Shown here piece by piece: positions 8,529 to 18,185 of a stretch of DNA of 64,000 bases. How positions within the stretch are numbered: position 1 is the stretch's first letter; each line of letters begins with the position of its first letter. The position numbers were made by a program, and so were the translations under genes. The stretch is from Plantibacter elymi (nom. nud.) (GTDB lineage: Bacteria; Actinomycetota; Actinomycetes; Actinomycetales; Microbacteriaceae). Location of the stretch: the NCBI RefSeq assembly GCF_900177795.1, contig NZ_FXWJ01000001.1, positions 682,001 through 746,000 of the forward strand, in the 5' to 3' direction. Below the pieces are notes generated by a model. The model ran no database searches and had not been told where the DNA came from. It saw only the letters and a list, made by a program, of their open reading frames with translations.

Positions 8529-9689
8529 ATGCTTCGTCTGATCGCCTTCGCGGCTCTCGGTGCTCTGATCGGCGGCGTGATCGTCATCGCCGTCGGCCCT
8601 CCCGACGTCGGGTACGCGGTCGCCGGTGTCGCACTCCCCGTCTTCATCATGACCTCGGTGCTCACGCTCGTGGCCCGGTCGGTGGGGAACGCCGTCGGTG
8701 CTTCGCCTCAGGCCGTCCAGCAGGCCAAGGACGCTCGTCGGCTCGGGGTCGCCCGCATCGACGCCCTGCGTCAGACCGGCACCCAGATCAACGACCAGCC
8801 GCTGTGCGAACTCGACCTGACCGTCCAGCCGCTCCACGGAGCGGCGTTCGCGAGTACGATGCGCACCGTCGTCCCGGTGACCGCCATCCCGATGTTCCAG
8901 CCCGGCACGGAGCGTGATGTCGCCATCCTGCTCGACGGCGGGCCGGAGGTAGCCTTCATCGACGCCGGCGAGCTCGCTCCGGCGGAGCGGTCACGCCTCC
9001 GTGTGCCGCCACGCGGATCAGTTCTGTTCCTCCCCGTCGAGCCGCACCGGCGCATCGTCGACGGACGGCGACGCGGACCGTTGCTCGGCGTCGGCCGGGC
9101 CGGTCGTCCCGGCCGCATCGCCCTGTTCGCGATCGTCGCCATCGCGGCAGCGGCCATCGTGGTCGTGCCGTACCACCAGTCCGTCGCGCAGGCGATCGTG
9201 GCCCTCGAGGACGGACGCCTCCGACCCGACCTCCGTCGTCCGGAGGCGCTCGCGGAGGCGCAACGGGCGCTCCAGGAGGCGATCGGTCATGACCGTGTGG
9301 TGTCGATCACGGTCGCCGCCGACTTCGTCATCGTCCAGGCGCCACTCACCGTGGGGGACACGAAGACCGATCGGTGGGAGTACCGGTATGGCCAGGTCAC
9401 CAACGACGGCGCGGCGAGCATCCAACCCGAATCGGCGGCCGAGCAGTTCTCCTGGTCGGACGTCGCGCTCGACCGCGTCTGGACGCTGATGCAGGACGGT
9501 GCCGAACAGGTCGACCTCCCCGTCGGTGACGCGCTCGCCTACCTGGTCCGCTCGACCGACACCGACGTCGACAGCCCCACCTTCGCCCGCTCGGCCGGAC
9601 CGCCGCAGATCACGTTCAGTATCGGTGACGACTACGGTTCCACCTCGTTCGTCGCCGATGCGGACGGCTCGGGCCTCACCGCGCGCTGA
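8529..9689 (+). CDS. Hypothetical membrane protein (386 aa)
   Basis: Starts MLRLIAFAALGALIGGVIVIAV. There are two N-terminal membrane helices (about residues 1-55), a soluble beta-rich stretch of about 140 residues, a third helix (IALFAIVAIAAAAIVVVPY, about residue 200) and a soluble C-terminal domain of about 170 residues. No catalytic motif is recognised. It could be a membrane-anchored sensor or structural protein. ATG 8529 begins 44 bp after the reductase stop, so it may belong to the same transcript. Confidence 0.7.
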   Translation: MLRLIAFAALGALIGGVIVIAVGPPDVGYAVAGVALPVFIMTSVLTLVARSVGNAVGASPQAVQQAKDARRLGVARIDALRQTGTQINDQPLCELDLTVQPLHGAAFASTMRTVVPVTAIPMFQPGTERDVAILLDGGPEVAFIDAGELAPAERSRLRVPPRGSVLFLPVEPHRRIVDGRRRGPLLGVGRAGRPGRIALFAIVAIAAAAIVVVPYHQSVAQAIVALEDGRLRPDLRRPEALAEAQRALQEAIGHDRVVSITVAADFVIVQAPLTVGDTKTDRWEYRYGQVTNDGAASIQPESAAEQFSWSDVALDRVWTLMQDGAEQVDLPVGDALAYLVRSTDTDVDSPTFARSAGPPQITFSIGDDYGSTSFVADADGSGLTAR

Positions 9690-9732
9690 CGTCCGCGGCC
9701 GCCGGTGCGCTGCGTTCTCTGGTCAGCCCGGG

Positions 9733-10449
9733 TCAGGTCGAGGGGTGCGGCTTCGTGCTCGGATCGCGGGTGCTGGATTTTGCGTTCGGGAAGGCCTTCA
9801 TGAGCCGCCCGAGTGTGGCGAGTCGAGCGAAGTCCCCTGTGGATCTGCGTTCCTCGATGGTCTGCTCGAGCTGGATGACACCCCGCTCGATGCGGTCATG
9901 GGTCTGGGCGAGGGTCCCGGAGACCTCCGCGAGCACCGGGCGCAGCTTGGCCAAGGTGGTGATCGAGTGGGCGGCATCGACCAGGAGGATGCCGATCAGG
10001 GCCCAGGCGACCGCGATCGCGACGTCATGGGGGATCGCGACCAGGAGGCGCACGAGCGGCGGGTGGATGACGTAGATGAGGAGGACCCCGAGCAACCCGA
10101 ACAAGAGGGAGTTCTCGAGGCAGATCCGCCCCTGGAGATTGAAGCGTCGCGGACTGTAGTCCCAGAGCTTGATGTGGAACGCCTTGTCGAGGACGAGGTG
10201 GGTGACGAACTCGAGCGTGCTGGTGATGGCCACGCTCGCGATGAACACGAGGAACGGATTACTGACGTACGGGTACACGAGCAGGATGAGCGCGATCGCC
10301 CCGAACCCGTAGATCGGAACGGTCGGCCCGGTGAGGAATCCGCGGTTCTGCAGGGACCGCTCCCGCACGAGGACGTACAGGACTTCGGCGATCCAACCGA
10401 GGAAGGCGTAGACGGCCAGGAACAGGAACAGCATGCTGATCGTGTACAT
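9733..10449 (-). CDS. Putative ABC-transporter type IV family membrane protein
   Basis: Protein of 238 residues with four to five membrane helices and the conserved signature LAVYAFLGWIAEVLY ... RGFLTGP ... YGFGA ... TSTLEFVTHLVLDKAF ... WDYS ... NLQGRICLENSLLFG. This matches the DUF1113/CmpB-like family, whose biochemical role is not settled. The C-terminal ~60 residues are hydrophilic and helical. It is divergent from the downstream P-type ATPase gene and convergent with the membrane protein ending at 9689. Confidence 0.8.
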   Translation of the reverse strand: MYTISMLFLFLAVYAFLGWIAEVLYVLVRERSLQNRGFLTGPTVPIYGFGAIALILLVYPYVSNPFLVFIASVAITSTLEFVTHLVLDKAFHIKLWDYSPRRFNLQGRICLENSLLFGLLGVLLIYVIHPPLVRLLVAIPHDVAIAVAWALIGILLVDAAHSITTLAKLRPVLAEVSGTLAQTHDRIERGVIQLEQTIEERRSTGDFARLATLGRLMKAFPNAKSSTRDPSTKPHPST

Positions 10450-10588
10450 CGCGGGTGCGCCTTTCCGTTCCTGGGGCGACAGCCGTCTGATGACGATGGG
10501 CGCACGATGGGTGCGGCGGTGATCGCTGCCGCGTGACGATCACCCTAGTACGATTCGAGACACGTTCGAACAGCTTCGGGAGGCGTGC

Positions 10589-12967
10589 ATGCGTACAGGT
10601 CTGAGTGCCACCGAGGTCGCCGAACGTGTCGCGGCCGGGCGCACGAACGCGTTCACCCAGGAGACCAGTCGGAGCGTCTGGAGCATCGTCCGCGCGAACG
10701 TGCTCACGCTCTTCAACGGCATCATCCTCGCGTGTTTCCTCGTGCTGCTCGCAATCGGCCGGTGGCAGGACGCGCTCTTCGGATTTAGCGCGATCGCCAA
10801 CGCCGTGATCGGCAGCGTCCAGGAGTTCCGGGCGAAGCGGTCGCTCGACCGGCTGGCGTTGCTCAACTCGCCGAGTGCCCGCGTCCTCCGCGACGGCGTC
10901 GAAGCGGACATCGAGGTCGGCGACGTCGTGATGGACGACCTCATCGTGCTGCGGGCCGGTGACCAGGTGCCCGCCGATGCCCTCGTCGTGGAGACGCACG
11001 GCTTGCAGGTCGACGAGTCGATGTTGACCGGCGAATCCGACGCCGTCGAGAAGTCGGTCGACGACCGCGTCCTGTCGGGCTCGACCGTCGTCGCGGGGGA
11101 GGGCTGCGCGGTCGTCGACCGCGTGGGTGCCGACTCTTTCGCGAACTCGCTCTCCACCGAGGCCAAACGCTTCTCCCTCATCGCCTCCGAGCTCCGGTCG
11201 TCGATCAACCGGGTCCTGAAATGGGTGACGTGGATCGTCGGGCCGGTCGCCCTCCTGGTCCTGAACGCGCAGATGAACGCGGTCGGGGGCTGGTCCGATG
11301 CGACGTCGAGCGGGGCCTGGCGTGACGCGGCCACCGCCACGATCGCGGCCATCGTGGCGATGGTGCCGTTGGGTCTCGTGCTCATGACGAGCATCTCCTT
11401 CGCCGCAGGGGCGGTGAAACTCGCCCGCAAACAGGTGCTCGTGCAGGAACTGCCAGCGGTCGAGGCGCTCGCCCGGGTGGATCTCATCTGCCTCGACAAG
11501 ACCGGCACGCTCACGCAGGGCGACATCGTCTTCGACGCGGTCCACCCGATCCGGGAGCAGGCCGGCTGGGAACGAGTGCTCGCCTGGTACGGCGTGCAGA
11601 GCGACGCGAACGCCACGGCTCGGAGTCTCACCGCCCGGTTCACCGATCAGCCGGAGGTGGCGCCGACGGATCGGATCGCGTTCTCGTCCGCTCGCAAGTG
11701 GAGCGCCGTCGTGTTCCCCGACGGCATGTGGATCCTGGGTGGCCCCGAGATGGTCTTCCCGGCCACGACGGACGACGCCGGCCGCCGCGAGTTGGCCGCG
11801 GAGGCGGAACGGCTCGCGGCGACCGGCCGCCGCACCCTCGTCCTCGCCCACGGAACGCCCACCACCGATGAGACCGTCCCGCATGACGCCGTGCCCGTCG
11901 CGCTGTTGACCTTCCGGGAGGACATCCGTCCGGACGCCGCCGAGACCCTCGCCTACTTCGCGGCCCAGGAGGTCGGCGTGCGGATCATCTCGGGCGACAA
12001 CCCGCAGACGGTCGCGGCGATCGCCCGGGACGTCGGCCTCGATGCGCCGAGCGGCTTCGACGCGCGGAACCTCCCGGACGATGACGACGCGCTCCTCCGG
12101 GTGCTCGACGAGCACCTCGTGTTCGGGCGGGTCACACCGGATCAGAAGCGACGGATCGTCGTCGCGCTGCGCAGGGCCGGCCATACGGTCGCGATGACGG
12201 GGGACGGGGTGAACGACGCGCTGGCGATCAAAGAGGCCGACATCGGCATCGCGATGAACTCGGGCGCGGCCGCGACGAAGGCCGTCGCGCGCCTCATCCT
12301 GCTCGACGGTCGGTTCTCGCACCTGCCGTCGGTCGTCGCGGAAGGACGGCAGGTCATCGCGAACATCGAGCGCGTCTCGATGCTGTTCCTCACCAAGACC
12401 GCGTACGCGACGTTCCTGGCGATCGTGTTCGGCATCCTCATGCTCCCCTTCCCGTTCCTCCCACGGCAGCTGTCCATCTCGGACGGACTCACCATCGGAC
12501 TCCCGGCGTTCTTCCTGGCGCTCCTGCCCAACGCCCAGCGGTACATCCCCGGTTTCCTGCGCCGATCACTGAGCTTCGCCGTGCCCGCCGGCCTGGCGGT
12601 GACGCTCGGCATCACGGCCTATGCGCGCCTCGCGGCAGGGCTCGGTGTCCCGGAAGCGGAGGTCCGGACCGGCTCGACGCTCATCCTGACGCTCATAGGC
12701 CTGTGGATCCTCGTCGTCCTCTCCCGCCCCGTGACCCGGTTCAAGGGCGCTGTCATCGGCGTGATGATGGTCGCCCTGGTCGTGGTCTACACGGTCCCGA
12801 TCGCGCGGGACTTCCTGCAGTTCGTCGAACTGACGCTCCCGACCGCGCTCCTCGTCCTCGGCACCTCGCTCGTCTCCATCGCGCTCATCGAGATCGTCCG
12901 GTTCGCCCACCGACGCATCGCGAGACGCGATGAGGAACGCATGGTGGCTCAGCGGGCGGCGAAGTAG
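10589..12967 (+). CDS. P-type cation-transporting ATPase (CtpE-like)
   Basis: A P-type ATPase of 792 residues. The TGES actuator loop (MLTGESDAVEK) is present, as are the phosphorylated Asp in DKTGTLTQGD (Asp303) and the hinge motif MTGDGVNDALAIKEADIGIAM. The membrane motif before the phosphorylation domain reads MVPLGLVLMTS, with no CPC/SPC heavy-metal motif and no N-terminal metal-binding domain. Length and this motif resemble mycobacterial CtpE, reported as a calcium uptake ATPase; ion specificity here is inferred. A Shine-Dalgarno GGGAGG precedes ATG. The last 19 bp overlap the convergent next gene. Confidence 0.88.
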   Translation: MRTGLSATEVAERVAAGRTNAFTQETSRSVWSIVRANVLTLFNGIILACFLVLLAIGRWQDALFGFSAIANAVIGSVQEFRAKRSLDRLALLNSPSARVLRDGVEADIEVGDVVMDDLIVLRAGDQVPADALVVETHGLQVDESMLTGESDAVEKSVDDRVLSGSTVVAGEGCAVVDRVGADSFANSLSTEAKRFSLIASELRSSINRVLKWVTWIVGPVALLVLNAQMNAVGGWSDATSSGAWRDAATATIAAIVAMVPLGLVLMTSISFAAGAVKLARKQVLVQELPAVEALARVDLICLDKTGTLTQGDIVFDAVHPIREQAGWERVLAWYGVQSDANATARSLTARFTDQPEVAPTDRIAFSSARKWSAVVFPDGMWILGGPEMVFPATTDDAGRRELAAEAERLAATGRRTLVLAHGTPTTDETVPHDAVPVALLTFREDIRPDAAETLAYFAAQEVGVRIISGDNPQTVAAIARDVGLDAPSGFDARNLPDDDDALLRVLDEHLVFGRVTPDQKRRIVVALRRAGHTVAMTGDGVNDALAIKEADIGIAMNSGAAATKAVARLILLDGRFSHLPSVVAEGRQVIANIERVSMLFLTKTAYATFLAIVFGILMLPFPFLPRQLSISDGLTIGLPAFFLALLPNAQRYIPGFLRRSLSFAVPAGLAVTLGITAYARLAAGLGVPEAEVRTGSTLILTLIGLWILVVLSRPVTRFKGAVIGVMMVALVVVYTVPIARDFLQFVELTLPTALLVLGTSLVSIALIEIVRFAHRRIARRDEERMVAQRAAK

Positions 12968-13359
12968 CGTCGGCCGCCACCGAGCCAGAGTGGGAGGAGC
13001 ACCGCCGCCGCGACGACCGACTGGACCACCACACCGGTCCAGTCGCCGTCGCCGGCGACGACCAGGTCGGCGACGGCGAGCGCGAGGGCCAGGACCACGA
13101 CGGCCGAGGCGATCGCCCGCGACAGTGAACTCCCGCGGGCGACCCCGGAAGCGATGGCGATCATGAACAGGCCGAACAGCACCATCCCGGCGCCGGTCAG
13201 GGTCACGGCGAGGGTCAGTCCATCGGCCTGCACCTCGGTCGAGTACCGCAGGAAGATCGAGACGACACCGAGGCCGATCTGTGCGATGCCACCGAGGTAG
13301 AGCACGACGACCGCGACGGTCACGGTGGTTGGTCGTCGTCGAGGGGTCTCGATCGTCAC
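12949..13359 (-). CDS. Four-helix membrane protein (136 aa)
   Basis: Starts MTIETPRRRPTTVTVAVVVL, then four predicted membrane helices ending in GGGRRYFAAR. No family recognised. It lies four bases downstream of the phosphoesterase gene on the same strand, so the two are probably co-transcribed, and it overlaps the end of the P-type ATPase gene tail to tail by 19 bp. Confidence 0.65.
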   Translation of the reverse strand: MTIETPRRRPTTVTVAVVVLYLGGIAQIGLGVVSIFLRYSTEVQADGLTLAVTLTGAGMVLFGLFMIAIASGVARGSSLSRAIASAVVVLALALAVADLVVAGDGDWTGVVVQSVVAAAVLLPLWLGGGRRYFAAR

Positions 13360-13363
13360 GGGG

Positions 13364-15130
13364 TCAACCGGCCTTTCCGAACAGGCCCTTACCGAACCTG
13401 GTCAGGTAGCGGTAGGCGTCCGCGAACGTCGGGACGTCCTCTGGCATGACCTCGCCGAACTTCGCGAGCAGCAGGCCGAGCAACGACTGCGCGGGCGGGC
13501 TCAGCGGCTTGTCCTTGTGCGGGTGGTCGTCGGTGTACTGCTCGGCTTCGAGGTTCGGCGGGATGTACTGCGGATGCGTGTGGGGCCATTCGCTGGGATG
13601 CCGGGGGCGGTCGAGGTTGATCGCGTTGAACAGGTTGTTCGCGCCGGCATCCCGTTTGGTCAGGGGCTTCAGGCCGTGCAGTCTGGCGAGCGTGGCGATG
13701 ACCGCCCCGTGGTGCATCTCGTCGTGGATGATCGTCCCGGCCTTGGTGTAGGCGGAGATCGCGATCGCCGGCACACGGACACCCAGGCGGTCGAACGCGA
13801 ACCCCATCTCACCCGGGCCGCTGTCGTCCGGTGGCACCGCGATCGGCGGCGGGACGTGGTCGTAGGTCCCGCCGTGTTCGTCGAAGGTGATGAGCAGGAG
13901 CGTGTTCAGGGCGTTCGATCCCGTCGTGCTCGAACTGCGCCGGACCGCGTTGTACACGTCGCTCACGAGGGCCTCGCCGGCCCGGACGTCGGAGAGCGCG
14001 CTGTCGTACACCGGCTGGCCCTCGATCAGACTGGCGCGAAGGTTCCCGAACGGCGGATGGAAGTCGTTGTGGTTGTAGGTCATGCGCGGCTCGATGAACG
14101 AGTAGGCCGGAAGCTTCCCCTCCCTGGCGTCCTCGTAGAACTGCTCCATCGTCGCGAAATGGTCGGTCTTCCAATGCTTCTCGAGCACCGGCGCATGGAT
14201 CATGCCGGTGTACGAGATGAGCTGGAGCTTGTCGATGTAGATCTTCCACGGGATACCCGCGTCGTCGAGCCGGTTGAAGATCGTCGGTGCCGGAGGGGCG
14301 TCGAGCCACTTGTCGTAGTCGCCGTTCAGCCGGTTGGTGACGAAGCCGTGGGAGGTCGACGCGTGGAAGAACGAGCGGTTGCAGAACGTCTGCGACGGGA
14401 CACCGGCGAACCAATGGTCGTAGACGGCGAACTCCCGGGCGAGGGTCGACAGCACCGGCAGCATGTCTGGGGTGAAGCTCCCCATGACCTTGCCGAGGTT
14501 GTCCGGCACCTCGTCGGGTCGTCGCTTGAGGCGCAGGAAGTTCACGACGTAATCGTTGACGAAGCCCTGCATGTTCGGCTTGGCACCGGCAGGTGGGGCG
14601 TTGAATGGAGCCTCCATCTGGTGCAGGAGGAGGTCGCCGTTCGTCGGGGGGTCGACGACGTTGAAGAGCTGACTGTTGACGTGCGGATACTCCTCGCCCG
14701 GGTCCGGGTCGGGTTGACGCATGATCTCGTCGGTGGACCCTTCGTAGGGGTGCGCCGAGATGCGTCCGCCGAGTGGCGAGGGGTTGCTGTACTCGCCGAA
14801 GTTGAGGCCCTCGAAGGTCTCTCCCTCTGGGAGGTCGTCCTGGTCGTACAGGTAGCCGAGGAGGTTGTCGAAGGAGCGGTTCTCGCCCATCAGGACGATG
14901 AGGTGGTCGAAGCCGGGCTCCGTCCGCGGGTCGAAGGCGACGAAGTCCGGCGTCGCTGCCGCCCGTTCGGCCTCGCTCACCGTCACACCGATCCCGATGC
15001 CGGCGGGCGTGCCGACCGCGGCGCCCGCGGCCGCCAATCCCATGCCTTTGAGGAATGCTCGTCGCGAGCGGTCGATGGGCTGGTCGGCATCGTGGTCGAG
15101 TGGTTCGCGCGACGTCTCGTCAGTACCCAT
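13364..15130 (-). CDS. Tat-exported phosphoesterase (phospholipase C / acid phosphatase family)
   Basis: A 588-residue enzyme of the alkaline-phosphatase superfamily branch that includes bacterial phospholipase C and AcpA acid phosphatase. It has a twin-arginine signal (DRSRRAFLKGMGLAAAGAA, about residues 20-40), which predicts export in folded form. The catalytic region GENRSFDNLLGYL follows, and later metal-site motifs include TFDEHGGTYDHVPPP and HHGAVIATLARL. It likely hydrolyses phosphomonoesters or phospholipids outside the cell. The AGGAGG ribosome-binding site is strong. Small membrane genes flank it on both sides in the same direction. Confidence 0.88.
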   Translation of the reverse strand: MGTDETSREPLDHDADQPIDRSRRAFLKGMGLAAAGAAVGTPAGIGIGVTVSEAERAAATPDFVAFDPRTEPGFDHLIVLMGENRSFDNLLGYLYDQDDLPEGETFEGLNFGEYSNPSPLGGRISAHPYEGSTDEIMRQPDPDPGEEYPHVNSQLFNVVDPPTNGDLLLHQMEAPFNAPPAGAKPNMQGFVNDYVVNFLRLKRRPDEVPDNLGKVMGSFTPDMLPVLSTLAREFAVYDHWFAGVPSQTFCNRSFFHASTSHGFVTNRLNGDYDKWLDAPPAPTIFNRLDDAGIPWKIYIDKLQLISYTGMIHAPVLEKHWKTDHFATMEQFYEDAREGKLPAYSFIEPRMTYNHNDFHPPFGNLRASLIEGQPVYDSALSDVRAGEALVSDVYNAVRRSSSTTGSNALNTLLLITFDEHGGTYDHVPPPIAVPPDDSGPGEMGFAFDRLGVRVPAIAISAYTKAGTIIHDEMHHGAVIATLARLHGLKPLTKRDAGANNLFNAINLDRPRHPSEWPHTHPQYIPPNLEAEQYTDDHPHKDKPLSPPAQSLLGLLLAKFGEVMPEDVPTFADAYRYLTRFGKGLFGKAG

Positions 15131-15143
15131 GGTGCCTCCTCGT

Positions 15144-15518
15144 TCAGGATCGGAAGAAGTCTCCGGCGCGGCCGGTGTACAGCAGGATGATCCCGATCAC
15201 GGCTGTGGCCGCCGAGATGATCGGACCGACGATCGGACCGGCGGGGTCGTCCGCCACGAGGACGACGGCCGCGAGGATCGACGCCAACAGGGACAGCGTC
15301 ACGAGAATCCGAGCGATGTTGCTGCCGCTGAACAGACCGACACTGACGCAGAAGATCACGATGCCGACGCCGATAGCGATCCACGCCGAGAGGTCCGAGA
15401 CGCCGTCTGCCGACAGGATGCCCCGCAAGACCAGGATGCCGAGCAGGATGTGGAGGGCTGCTGAGATCCAGGTGAGCACGGCGATCAGCGTGACGCCGGC
15501 TGGTCGCTTCGCCATCAT
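15144..15518 (-). CDS. Small four-helix membrane protein (124 aa)
   Basis: Start MMAKRPAGVTLIAVLTWISA, preceded by GAGGAG. There are four hydrophobic helices with short loops and a tail ending GRAGDFFRS. Similar in style to the small membrane protein on the other side of the phosphoesterase gene but not obviously homologous. It lies 13 bp upstream of the phosphoesterase gene, so it probably heads the same operon. Function unknown. Confidence 0.65.
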   Translation of the reverse strand: MMAKRPAGVTLIAVLTWISAALHILLGILVLRGILSADGVSDLSAWIAIGVGIVIFCVSVGLFSGSNIARILVTLSLLASILAAVVLVADDPAGPIVGPIISAATAVIGIILLYTGRAGDFFRS

Positions 15519-15773
15519 CGTCTCCTCCACACGATCCGGGTGAACCCGGGCGTGGGAACACGATAGCGCGATGCGAGACAGTTCCGAACGGTCTTGACAT
15601 CCTTCGGCAACCGTTCATCGCCTGGCGGCTGACGACCTCTCGTCGTCGAGGCGAGACATGATCCTGCAATCTCGGAGAAAATCAAGTCCTTCGGTCTTGT
15701 CCTGAACTTCGCTACGTTATTGCCAGCAGCTGTCGAGCTCCTCAAACGGGGCCAGATGAAAGAGGTCGACCGT

Positions 15774-16247
15774 ATGTCCAGAGAAGAGCATGCACGTGAG
15801 GGAGCCCAGGCGGTCATCCCGGATGACGAGATCCTCGATGTCGCGGTGGTGATGCCCCGCGGGTCGACGCTGTCCGGTGTCCTGGGTGCTGCTGCCGGTG
15901 TCGGTCTGGGCGGCAACAATCAGACGGCGTGGGGTGTGGCTGGTGGGATGATCGCGCAGCGGGCCAACAGTGCGTCGCACGGGAGTTACCCGTCCATCGT
16001 GCTCGCGGTCTCCGCGACCAAGGTCTACGTCCTCGGGCGGACGTCGACCGGTCTCGTGGGTGGTTGGAAGCATCTGCATCCGGTGGCGCACATCGAGCGC
16101 AGCGACCTCAAGGTATCGCGTCGTCACCATGGCACCGTGCGCATCATCGAGCTCCAGGACACGACCACGGGCAGCAGCCTGGAGTTCGAGGCGCTCAACA
16201 TCGGAGGCCTCGGGCTCAACGACCTCCTGAAAGAGCTCGGCGACTGA
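15774..16247 (+). CDS. Hypothetical soluble protein with glycine-rich segment (157 aa)
   Basis: Start MSREEHAREGAQAVIPDDE is chosen for its GAGG ribosome-binding site; in-frame starts at 15720 and 15756 are possible. A glycine/alanine-rich stretch (VLGAAAGVGLGG, then AGGMIAQRA) resembles a hydrophobic hairpin. The second half is a beta-rich domain (VLAVSATKVYVLGRT ... VRIIELQDTTTGSSLEFEA) that looks like a small PH-like or bacterial actin-associated barrel. No firm family assignment. Confidence 0.65.
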   Translation: MSREEHAREGAQAVIPDDEILDVAVVMPRGSTLSGVLGAAAGVGLGGNNQTAWGVAGGMIAQRANSASHGSYPSIVLAVSATKVYVLGRTSTGLVGGWKHLHPVAHIERSDLKVSRRHHGTVRIIELQDTTTGSSLEFEALNIGGLGLNDLLKELGD

Positions 16248-16293
16248 CGCCGGCGATCACCACCCGCACGCACCCTCGTCGAAGGAACGCCCC

Positions 16294-17070
16294 ATGTCCA
16301 TAGAACTGAAGGTCCGGCCCCGCGTCTGGATCGGCTTGGCCATCTACCTCGGGTACATCGCGGTGGTCTTCACCGTCCAGCTGGTCTCCGGCGTCCGGTA
16401 CGACGAGCTCGGTGCGAGTGGAAGCAACCTCTTCTTCGGGGCTGGTCTCTCGCTGATCATCGCCACGGTGCTCCTCGCCCTCACGACGACGCTGCTCGGG
16501 TGGTGGCGCCCGGCACTCTTCGATCGTCATCGGAGCGTGCGATGGCCGATCATCGCACCGATCCTCATGGCGGTCGCCCTGGTCTTCAACCTCATCTCGA
16601 CGGACTGGGGCGCGTTCGACGGGGCGTTCCTCGCTGCGGCACTCGTCATCCTCCTCGTCGGGTTCACCGAGGAGATCACGACCCGGGGCCTGCTGCTCAC
16701 CGGCTTGCGGAGTCGCCTCAGCGAGGGCTGGGTGTGGTTCCTGACCTCGTTCCTGTTCGGAGCGATGCACCTGCTGAACGCGACGGGTCAGGCGCTCGGA
16801 GCCACTATCCAGCAGGTGGTGTTCGCCTTCATCGCCGGGACGGTGTTCTACATCCTCCGCCGGGTGACCGGCACGCTCATCTGGGCCATGGTGCTGCACG
16901 GCATGTGGGACTTCTCCACCTTCGCGCTCTCCCACGGCACGCCCGGACCGCTTGCGGGCATCGGTGCCACGATCAACCTCATCGCCGGAGTGTTCGCGCT
17001 CATCGCCGTCGCCTTCGTCATTCGCGGGACCGACGAGCGGACTCCGGTGAATGAGGGCGGCCGTCCGTAG
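16294..17070 (+). CDS. CPBP family intramembrane metalloprotease (Abi-like)
   Basis: 258 residues and about eight membrane helices. The CPBP signature is complete: the catalytic pair in FTEEITTRGLLL (EExxxR-like), FLFGAMHLLNA (second motif with His) and VLHGMWDFSTF (third motif). Family members include CAAX prenyl endopeptidase-like proteins and bacteriocin self-immunity proteins. Substrate unknown. It starts 46 bp after the preceding hypothetical gene and may be co-transcribed with it. Confidence 0.88.
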   Translation: MSIELKVRPRVWIGLAIYLGYIAVVFTVQLVSGVRYDELGASGSNLFFGAGLSLIIATVLLALTTTLLGWWRPALFDRHRSVRWPIIAPILMAVALVFNLISTDWGAFDGAFLAAALVILLVGFTEEITTRGLLLTGLRSRLSEGWVWFLTSFLFGAMHLLNATGQALGATIQQVVFAFIAGTVFYILRRVTGTLIWAMVLHGMWDFSTFALSHGTPGPLAGIGATINLIAGVFALIAVAFVIRGTDERTPVNEGGRP

Positions 17071-17242
17071 CGGCTCCACAGCCACGCCGGTCGATTCCTC
17101 ATCGACCTGACCCGCGAACACCTCCATGATGCGACCGCTCGCTCTCGACGGCGAACGCGCGACCGGTTCCCCGATCCCTCCACAGCGGACGCAGTGGTGC
17201 CACTCGATAGAGTTGGTTGGATTGCGCTGGTAGGAGAGATCG

Positions 17243-18064
17243 ATGCAAGACGAAGCGCACGCCCGGGCGATCGAGTTGCTCGGGCAGTTCAACGACCGGC
17301 TCACGAGAGCCGTCGACGAGGTCTTCGGTACACGCTGGGCCGAGATCGAGGAGATCATCGCACTCATCGTGATCGCGCGTGACTCCGTCATCACGACGCG
17401 TTCGCTGGCCGACATCAGCGGACTCGGTCGCCGCGCGATCTCCCGTCTCATCGCGCGCCTGAAGGAAGCCGGCCTGGTGACGACGCGATCATCGGACCGC
17501 GACGGACGGGTCGTCGAGGTCGTCCTCACCGGTCACGGGCACGAGCAAGCCGAAGCCTTGCGGACAGGAGCGCTCGCGCTGCTGGGCGACAGCAGAGAGC
17601 TCGCGCGCGAACTCGGCGCGATCCTGCAGACGACGGGCCTCGATGCGCATCCGTCTGCTGCAGACCCACTCGACCTCCTCCTCGACGCCAGCACGGCTGG
17701 CGCGAAGCTCGTGACCTACATGCCCGTCGCCGCGACCCAGGGTCGGATGGCCGCCCGCCAACGAGCCGCCCTCGTGTACATCGCCACCCATGAAGGGGTG
17801 CGTCCGGGAGCGTTGTCCGAGCCCCTGGAGGTGTCCCATGCGGGAGCGGCTTACCTGATCGATCAGCTCTGCGACAAGGGCTTCATACGTCGTCATCGCA
17901 ACGAGGTCGCGGATGATCGACGCGCCGTCATCCTTCGAGCGACGCCCGAGGGGCTGAGCGCCGTGGCGGCTGTCGCGCACGGGGTCCGCGAAGAACGGGT
18001 GCCTCTCGCCCGCGTCTTCCTACACATCGCCGCATGGCGTCAGCCGGACGTCGTGCCGGAGTGA
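17243..18064 (+). CDS. Tandem MarR-type winged-helix regulator
   Basis: 273 residues, about twice the usual MarR length. Two winged-helix units can be read. The first (residues ~45-100) is TTRSLADISGLGRRAISRLI followed by wing TRSSDRDGRVVEVVLTGHG. The second (~175-245) is GVRPGALSEPLEVSHAGAAY followed by wing NEVADDRRAVILRATPEGL. A MarR dimer is therefore probably built into one chain, or two domains read different half-sites. Ligand and targets unknown. The gene is monocistronic, with 172 bp of non-coding DNA before it. Confidence 0.75.
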   Translation: MQDEAHARAIELLGQFNDRLTRAVDEVFGTRWAEIEEIIALIVIARDSVITTRSLADISGLGRRAISRLIARLKEAGLVTTRSSDRDGRVVEVVLTGHGHEQAEALRTGALALLGDSRELARELGAILQTTGLDAHPSAADPLDLLLDASTAGAKLVTYMPVAATQGRMAARQRAALVYIATHEGVRPGALSEPLEVSHAGAAYLIDQLCDKGFIRRHRNEVADDRRAVILRATPEGLSAVAAVAHGVREERVPLARVFLHIAAWRQPDVVPE

Positions 18065-18185
18065 CCGCTCGCCCGTCACCGAACTGAAGCAGCCCTTCCG
18101 CTGCCGCGCGATGCGCGTGTTGAACGCGCGGCTCGATCGACCGGCGACCGTCCCGGCAGGATCCGCCTACGGGCATACTGGCCTC

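Noticed and set aside
10259-12322. A 687-codon minus-strand open frame
   Set aside because: It is antisense to the P-type ATPase, with residue usage unlike a protein and no recognisable domain.
15594-15599. A perfect TTGACA as a -35 box
   Set aside because: No matching -10 sequence lies 16-18 bases downstream, so I do not call a promoter.
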